20,388 bases of DNA from JBCDGZ01 sp038750655. GTDB taxonomy: Bacteria > Bacteroidota > Bacteroidia > Chitinophagales > Saprospiraceae. The notes beneath the pieces are model-generated. The model was not told the DNA's origin and made no database searches. It saw only the letters and a list, made by a program, of their open reading frames with translations. This document shows positions 15,839-20,388 of the stretch, one piece after another. The stretch covers positions 1-20,388 of the forward strand of contig JBCDGZ010000137.1 of NCBI GenBank assembly GCA_038750655.1. The letters run 5' to 3'. Each line of letters opens with the position of its first letter. Position 1 is the first letter of the stretch. The position numbers were made by a program, and so were the translations under genes.

Positions 15839-17173
15839 TTATTGCGCTTGGGCCTCTGTACGCACATTCTGCACAATCCAGTTACCGACCTTCTTCCCCT
15901 GAGCTACTCCATCTTCAATGGCTGGCATGTAATGTATTCCACCGTACAGGCGGCTGATCGCAGCCTCTGAGGAAGCCGCGAGAAAGGAATCGAAAGAGCG
16001 CTCCGGCAGCCCATAGGGCACCTCGACATCATCGGTAAATTTAAAGTTTTCGCCGAATATGGAAGTGAGGGTCACTGCCGCCGCCGTAGAGATAACGCTA
16101 TGGCCGCTGGTGTGTTCGGGGAAGGGCGGCGTTTGCAGCACCGGTTTCCACTGCTCATCCAAGTGCTCATTGATTACCGTTTCGGGGCGGATGAGATTGC
16201 TGCGGTATTTTTCATCCCAACAACTAATAAAGCCGTCAAAAAGCGCAATGCTGACCATCGTATGGGCCTTCACCGTCGCCATTAGATCGGTGGCCGCTTG
16301 CTCGCAGACTACAGAGGTAATGCCCATCCAGTGCCCGCCCGGCGTAATTTTTTTGGTTGCATACATCACATGGCCTGTCTGATTCATCACATAGGGATTG
16401 CAATCCCAAAAACTAGCGATCAGCCGCTGCTCCTTATCTACCTCTTTAACCGTCTTGTAAACCACCATTGTTTTTTCGTAAAAATCACTCCCCGGCGTCA
16501 TATCAAAGCTAGGGGGTGCCGGCGGCGTAAATTGCTGGGCAGAATCCAGCACCATCGGCCGAATCTCGCGCCAGTGTGGTTCGATGCCCTCCAGGTAGGC
16601 GGGCGGCGTAGGCTTCCATTGGCCAGGATCGTCGGTAATTTTAAATTTTGGGAAAGAACGGGTTTGTTTGTAATTGTCTTTGTCGGCCCAAGCCAGGATG
16701 TGATCGGCAATCTGATCCCCAAATTCGATAGAATTCTTGTAGACGGTGGAGGGGATATTAATTTGATCAATCTCTGCGAAGAGTTCGTTGCGGAAGGTAT
16801 CCATTTTGGCTTCCGAAAAGATCATCGTTTTCCCTACTTTCAAAAAAGCGTGGAGGCTAGCCACCGGGAAACAGTACTCCTGGTCGGCTTGCGGTTGGGG
16901 AATATTTTCCAACCCCCTCAACTGCCCGGCGAAGCTTTTCTGTGCTGGATGCCCAGGCCGCAGGGCCTCATAGGCGGCGATGTTGGGATAGACATAGACC
17001 CGGCTGGCTGCAGGTGGCGAAAAAATATCGTGCACACTCACCTCGGTCAACCGGTCCATACTCCGCAGAAAAAAGGAGGCCTGATTGGCATCCTCCTGAA
17101 AGTTAGGATTAGAGGAACAGGAGGCCATGAGGACCGAGAGGAATAAAAGAGCGATATATGGAATGCGTTGCAT
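15839..17173 (-). CDS. Vanadium-dependent haloperoxidase / PAP2 superfamily lipoprotein
   Basis: A 444-residue predicted outer-membrane or periplasmic lipoprotein. The N-terminus has a signal peptide ending in the lipobox VLMASC with Cys19 as lipid attachment site. The vanadate (or phosphate) binding residues of the haloperoxidase/PAP2 superfamily are complete: Lys322 and Arg329 in K-x6-RP (EKYRSNLIRP), Ser356, Gly357 and the catalytic His358 in FPEHTSGHS, and Arg408 and His414 in SRLYGGIHY. The K-to-R and R-to-H spacings equal those of the fungal Curvularia chloroperoxidase, and Phe351, seven residues before the catalytic His, lines up with that enzyme's Phe397. Function could be halide oxidation with hydrogen peroxide or acid-phosphatase activity; the sequence does not decide between them. 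The FG-GAP/ASPIC gene lies 26 bp upstream on the same strand, and pfkA 42 bp downstream. Confidence 0.9.
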   Translation of the reverse strand: MQRIPYIALLFLSVLMASCSSNPNFQEDANQASFFLRSMDRLTEVSVHDIFSPPAASRVYVYPNIAAYEALRPGHPAQKSFAGQLRGLENIPQPQADQEYCFPVASLHAFLKVGKTMIFSEAKMDTFRNELFAEIDQINIPSTVYKNSIEFGDQIADHILAWADKDNYKQTRSFPKFKITDDPGQWKPTPPAYLEGIEPHWREIRPMVLDSAQQFTPPAPPSFDMTPGSDFYEKTMVVYKTVKEVDKEQRLIASFWDCNPYVMNQTGHVMYATKKITPGGHWMGITSVVCEQAATDLMATVKAHTMVSIALFDGFISCWDEKYRSNLIRPETVINEHLDEQWKPVLQTPPFPEHTSGHSVISTAAAVTLTSIFGENFKFTDDVEVPYGLPERSFDSFLAASSEAAISRLYGGIHYMPAIEDGVAQGKKVGNWIVQNVRTEAQAQ

Positions 17174-17199
17174 AAACGAAAAATTAGGGTCAATAATAA

Positions 17200-20100
17200 T
17201 TACTGGATCAGCTCCTCTCGCTTGAGCACCAGCATTTGCTCGTTGTTTCGAGCGATGAGAAAATAGTCTTGCCCTTGAACGACCACCTTCCGAATCTGAC
17301 GAATCTGGCCTTTGATGTTTAAGGGACTAATGCTTTTGACTTCCGCCGTTTTGGGCGCAAAGCTCAGTACTGCACCGTAGCTAGCATCGTAGCGCCCTAG
17401 CTCGGTATTGTTCTCATAAAAATTGCTCCCCAACATCAGGTCCAGCTGGCCATCTTGGTCAAAATCGTAGAGCAGGCTGGCCTTAACCGGGCTGTATTGC
17501 AAATCGGAGGGCAGCGCCTTGCGCGTGAAGTTGAGATCGCCTTCGTTGATGAATAGGGAATTTTCAAAACACTGTGCTTCCAGCTTTCGAGCCGCGCGCA
17601 TCTTTTCTTTCCCGACCAGCTCAGCGGGGCTGGCCTTGGCGAACTCCTTAGCGTAGAGGAAACGCTTTTTGAGCGGCGGCATCTGCATGGTGACTTCTTT
17701 GTAGTTATGGAAAATGACTTCCTTACCACCGACGTAGGAGGTTAGCAAGGGCTCTTTCTTGCCGTTTTCGTCAAAATCAGCGATGTAAAGCTGGACCGGC
17801 TGCTCCGCCGAAGCTTTCAATTTGGAATTTAAGCCTAGGTTTCCAGCGACGAAATCCAGGTCGCCATCGCCATCAATGTCCGCAGCTTCCAGGTTATTCC
17901 ACCACCCTTCTGTCCCCGCCAGTGCTTTACCGTTGAACTGCCCCTCCTGATTATCAAAAATCCGAATCGGTCCCCACTCATAGCTGAGCACCAGGTCCTG
18001 ATCCCCATCCTGATCCAAATCCCCCCAAAAGGCATCCTTGACCATGCCGCTGTTTTTCAGCTCAGGGGCCAGCTCGGCGGTCCGATCCCTAAACCTTGCT
18101 TGACCATCGTTGATCAGCAGGTAGGAGCTGGGCGCCTCGCCGTAGTTCCAGGGGACGGTAGCGCCACCGAGGAAAAAGTCTACAGCGCCGTCGCCATTAA
18201 AGTCGTTAGCAGCGATGCAGGAAGCATTGACATAAAGGCTATCGAAGGCATTGCCCGAGCGTTGAAGCTGGCCATTGCCATCGTTGAGGTAGAGTCGGGG
18301 TTGAAGCTGGAAGGCTGTCCCCCAAAATTCATTGCCGCCACTGACCACTAAGAGGTCTTGGTCATCGTCATTATCAAAATCCAGCCACAGGGCATCGGTG
18401 TCTTCGTAGACGCTGTCCTGGATGAAGGCTTCGGGGTAGGTGAGGCGGAAGGTGCCGTCGGTCTGTTGGAGGTAGAGGGCAGCGCGCTGCCATTTGGAGG
18501 CGCCGACGAAGACATCTTCGAGTTGATCGCCGTTGGCGTCGCCGATGGCTAGGGCCGGGCCAGTGGTCGAGTTCATGTTGGGCAGTAGGCGCTCGCGGTT
18601 GAATTCGATGAAATCATTTTCGCGGTGTTGGTGGTTCAGCCCCAGTGCCTCGCTGTGTTCGGTAAAGTTGATCGCGGCCGACTTGAGCTGGCTAAAGCTG
18701 GTGAAGTCAAAGGCGGGCAGGCCGGCTTGCCAGGCGACGTCGACACGCTGATTGAAGGAGTCTGGGGTGATGCGTTGGTAGCTTTGGTCGGGCCAGAGGA
18801 GCAGGATGGAGTCTACTTGGCTGGCATCGCCCAGGCCGAGGTGCAGGTCGGTGGTGACGGAGGATTGGAAGCCGCGGACGGGGAAGTTTTCGAATTGCAG
18901 CAGCTCCTCTCCTTGGAAGACCAAAGCCCGGGCGCCGATGGCCCGGCGGTTATTTTCCGTCCCCTCTAATTGCAGTACCAGATAATCTCCCCCGAGGGCA
19001 TTTTCTTCGGCCAGATTGCGGTACAAATAAGCTCCATCTTCTATATTATTCACCACCACATCCAGGTCACCATCCCGGTCAAAATCGGCGTAGGCGGCCC
19101 CGTTGGAATAGCTGGGCAGATTATTTTTAATGGCCGTTTCCAAATCTTCAAATTGCACTTCTCCTTGATTGAGGAAGAATTTATTGGGCAATTTGATCTC
19201 CGGCATTTTATCGGCAACCGACAGGTCTTTTTCTCGGGCATCATTAAATTTAAAGCGCTGGCTGGCATCTGATCCCGCCATAAAATTGACATAGTCAATA
19301 TCGTTCATCCGCTTGGAGATGCCATTGGAAACGAAGATGTCTTTTTTACCATCATTATCAAAGTCAAACAGCAGCGTCGCCCAGGACCAGTCGGTCGCAT
19401 AAACGCCAGCGAAAATACCGACCTCACTAAAGGTATTATTCCCATTGTTCAGCTGTAAGTTATTGCGCGCATACTGATGGTTGTAGCCATAGCCCAGCTT
19501 GAAATTATAGACATCATAATCGTCCTCACCCAGTGAGCTTTTGAGGATGAAAGGATCGTAGGGCAACATATCCAGGCTAAAAATTTCATTGTAACCATCA
19601 TTATTCAAATCAGCAATGTCTACCCCCATCGAGAAGCGGCTGGTATGGTTAATTTGCTCGTTGAGGACTTCTTTAAAACGGCCATCTTTTTGGTTGATGT
19701 AGAGATAATCGTTTTCGTGGAAATCATTGGTGATGTAAATATCTGGCCAGCCATCGCGGTTAATATCGCTGGTGGCGATCCCAAGACCGTAGCCGATGAC
19801 GGTGCTCAAGATGCCACTTTCCAGCGTCACATCCTGAAATTGTCCATCAACATTTTGGTAGAGTCGATCACCAGCAAGCTCGTGCTGAGTACCCGTCAGC
19901 TCCGCCCGTTTTCCGAACGTCCCATTTTCATGTACCGAATGATTGAGCTGATAGAGGTCGAGGTCGCCGTCGAGATCATAATCAAAGAAAGTAGCCTGGG
20001 TGCCAAAGCCGGTGAAATCCAAGCCATACTTTTGGGCCTCGTCAACAAAAACGGGAATGCCGTCTTTGATGCCCTGACAAATCCAAAGTTGGTTGTGCCC

Positions 20101-20361
20101 TTTGAGCTCACGGTAGGCAGTGACCTGATTGACATAAATATCCAGTAGGCCATCTTGGTTGATGTCCACTACCGTACAGCCAGAAGACCAGGCCTCCGTC
20201 TGTCCGCCAATACCGGCCTCGCCACTAAAGTCTTTGAATTTCAGCTCCCCTTGGTTGAGGTAGAGTCGAGTGCTACTTTGGTTGTATGTAAAAAAAAAAT
20301 AATAAAACCCAACATGGTTAAAAACGGCGGTGGCGACGCCACCGCCCGTGTAATAGTAAAA
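17200..20361 (-). CDS. FG-GAP/VCBS repeat protein with ASPIC/UnbV domain, 5' end broken or incomplete
   Basis: A very long beta-propeller protein of unknown function. From the only usable start codon in this frame, GTG at 20169, it has 989 residues, but the frame is open to 20361 and the extra residues (for example RLYLNQGELKFKDFSGEAGI) match how this family normally begins its first blade. At least twelve calcium-loop repeats of the form D-x-D/N-x-D-G-x-x-D are visible, such as DINQDGLLDIYV (2-13), DYDLDGDLDLYQ (63-74), DINRDGWPDIYI (135-146), DFDNDGKKDIFV (269-280), DFDRDGDLDVVV (362-373), DIDGDGDLDFVA (764-775) and DFDQDGQLDLML (902-913). Residues ~398-470 form an ASPIC/UnbV (CRTAC1-like) domain. 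There is no T9SS sorting domain. The signal peptide or lipobox expected at the N-terminus is not in this window, and the first stop upstream (20362-20364) is within recognisable family sequence. The haloperoxidase gene follows after 26 bp. Confidence 0.85.
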   Translation of the reverse strand, partial: FYYYTGGGVATAVFNHVGFYYFFFTYNQSSTRLYLNQGELKFKDFSGEAGIGGQTEAWSSGCTVVDINQDGLLDIYVNQVTAYRELKGHNQLWICQGIKDGIPVFVDEAQKYGLDFTGFGTQATFFDYDLDGDLDLYQLNHSVHENGTFGKRAELTGTQHELAGDRLYQNVDGQFQDVTLESGILSTVIGYGLGIATSDINRDGWPDIYITNDFHENDYLYINQKDGRFKEVLNEQINHTSRFSMGVDIADLNNDGYNEIFSLDMLPYDPFILKSSLGEDDYDVYNFKLGYGYNHQYARNNLQLNNGNNTFSEVGIFAGVYATDWSWATLLFDFDNDGKKDIFVSNGISKRMNDIDYVNFMAGSDASQRFKFNDAREKDLSVADKMPEIKLPNKFFLNQGEVQFEDLETAIKNNLPSYSNGAAYADFDRDGDLDVVVNNIEDGAYLYRNLAEENALGGDYLVLQLEGTENNRRAIGARALVFQGEELLQFENFPVRGFQSSVTTDLHLGLGDASQVDSILLLWPDQSYQRITPDSFNQRVDVAWQAGLPAFDFTSFSQLKSAAINFTEHSEALGLNHQHRENDFIEFNRERLLPNMNSTTGPALAIGDANGDQLEDVFVGASKWQRAALYLQQTDGTFRLTYPEAFIQDSVYEDTDALWLDFDNDDDQDLLVVSGGNEFWGTAFQLQPRLYLNDGNGQLQRSGNAFDSLYVNASCIAANDFNGDGAVDFFLGGATVPWNYGEAPSSYLLINDGQARFRDRTAELAPELKNSGMVKDAFWGDLDQDGDQDLVLSYEWGPIRIFDNQEGQFNGKALAGTEGWWNNLEAADIDGDGDLDFVAGNLGLNSKLKASAEQPVQLYIADFDENGKKEPLLTSYVGGKEVIFHNYKEVTMQMPPLKKRFLYAKEFAKASPAELVGKEKMRAARKLEAQCFENSLFINEGDLNFTRKALPSDLQYSPVKASLLYDFDQDGQLDLMLGSNFYENNTELGRYDASYGAVLSFAPKTAEVKSISPLNIKGQIRQIRKVVVQGQDYFLIARNNEQMLVLKREELIQ

Positions 20362-20388
20362 TTATTTTAAGAAAATTAAGTCAAAAAC
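20285..20388 (-). other. Degraded or low-quality N-terminal coding segment of the FG-GAP gene
   Basis: Translated in the frame of the downstream gene, this AT-rich segment still shows a family-like pattern, FYYYTGGGVATA, followed by VFNHVGFYYFFF where the protein's own repeats would have D-F-N-x-D-G-x-x-D-I-F-F. All three loop aspartates are lost (two read Val, GTT; one Tyr, TAT), a TAA interrupts the frame at 20362-20364, and a run of ten A lies at 20290-20299. Base composition is unlike the rest of the gene. I infer either recent decay or sequencing/assembly error at an edge. Confidence 0.55.

Noticed and set aside
16298..17146. 282-codon plus-strand ORF opposite the haloperoxidase gene
   Set aside because: It lies entirely inside a well-supported gene with intact family motifs and its translation resembles no family; it is an antisense shadow of GC-biased codons.
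20313..20315. Minus-strand ATG as the start of the FG-GAP gene
   Set aside because: It is out of frame by one base because of the ten-A run; one extra A would put it in frame, but the conserved FYYYTGGGVATA lies upstream of it, so it would not be the native start anyway.
20326..20346. Perfect 9-bp GC stem with 3-base loop followed on the minus strand by GTTTTT, resembling a rho-independent terminator
   Set aside because: The palindrome lies in codons for the family-typical GGGVATA stretch in the FG-GAP frame, and such Gly/Ala/Thr-rich codons make this palindrome naturally. It is more likely coding than a terminator.

Overview
The window reads as a gene-dense stretch of a Bacteroidota chromosome, most like the Saprospiria (Lewinella/Haliscomenobacter type). 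The evidence is a secreted protein with a type A T9SS C-terminal sorting domain, long FG-GAP/VCBS proteins with an ASPIC/UnbV domain, a Bacteroidota-style transketolase, weak or absent Shine-Dalgarno sequences, and several TAnnTTTG boxes, the -7 element of Bacteroidota promoters. The taxon is inferred from gene content; there is no rRNA here. No intergenic gap exceeds 200 bp, and no tRNA, rRNA, CRISPR array, intact insertion sequence or phage module was seen.

Left part (1-5450, plus strand). A prolyl oligopeptidase cut by the window start, the membrane diadenylate cyclase CdaA and a small GNAT acetyltransferase follow one another with 16-17 bp gaps and look like one transcript. A 186-bp spacer then holds a compact inverted-repeat element (about 3250-3377) flanked by AATTTAA copies, which looks like a MITE. 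Next come an M20 metallo-dipeptidase and an FklB-type FKBP prolyl isomerase, 39 bp apart.

Middle (5451-9609). The FKBP gene converges, across two small hairpins, on a minus-strand zinc amidase with three SH3b repeats and no signal peptide. The amidase gene is divergent from trmD (tRNA m1G37 methyltransferase). trmD is followed after 21 bp by a 722-residue secreted T9SS protein of unknown function.

Right part (9610-20388, minus strand). In transcription order this holds a giant FG-GAP/ASPIC protein (N-terminal end not intact here), a vanadium-haloperoxidase/PAP2-type lipoprotein, a phosphofructokinase, xylulokinase, xylose isomerase and, after a 142-bp gap with its own promoter-like box, a transketolase. 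Xylose isomerase and xylulokinase make xylulose 5-phosphate, transketolase feeds it into the pentose phosphate pathway, and phosphofructokinase connects to glycolysis, so four adjacent genes form a xylose-to-glycolysis block. The haloperoxidase-like lipoprotein and the FG-GAP protein are separated by 26 bp and probably form an envelope pair.

The strongest oddities are four. The first is the last ~105 bases: the FG-GAP reading frame and its repeat consensus continue upstream of the only usable start codon, but calcium-loop aspartates are replaced and an in-frame stop interrupts the frame, suggesting gene decay or poor sequence at a contig edge. The others are the MITE-like element, the mixed active-site signature of the phosphofructokinase, and the exporterless amidase. 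I do not see a clearly new defence or biosynthetic system; the haloperoxidase/FG-GAP pair is the best candidate for an under-described functional unit.
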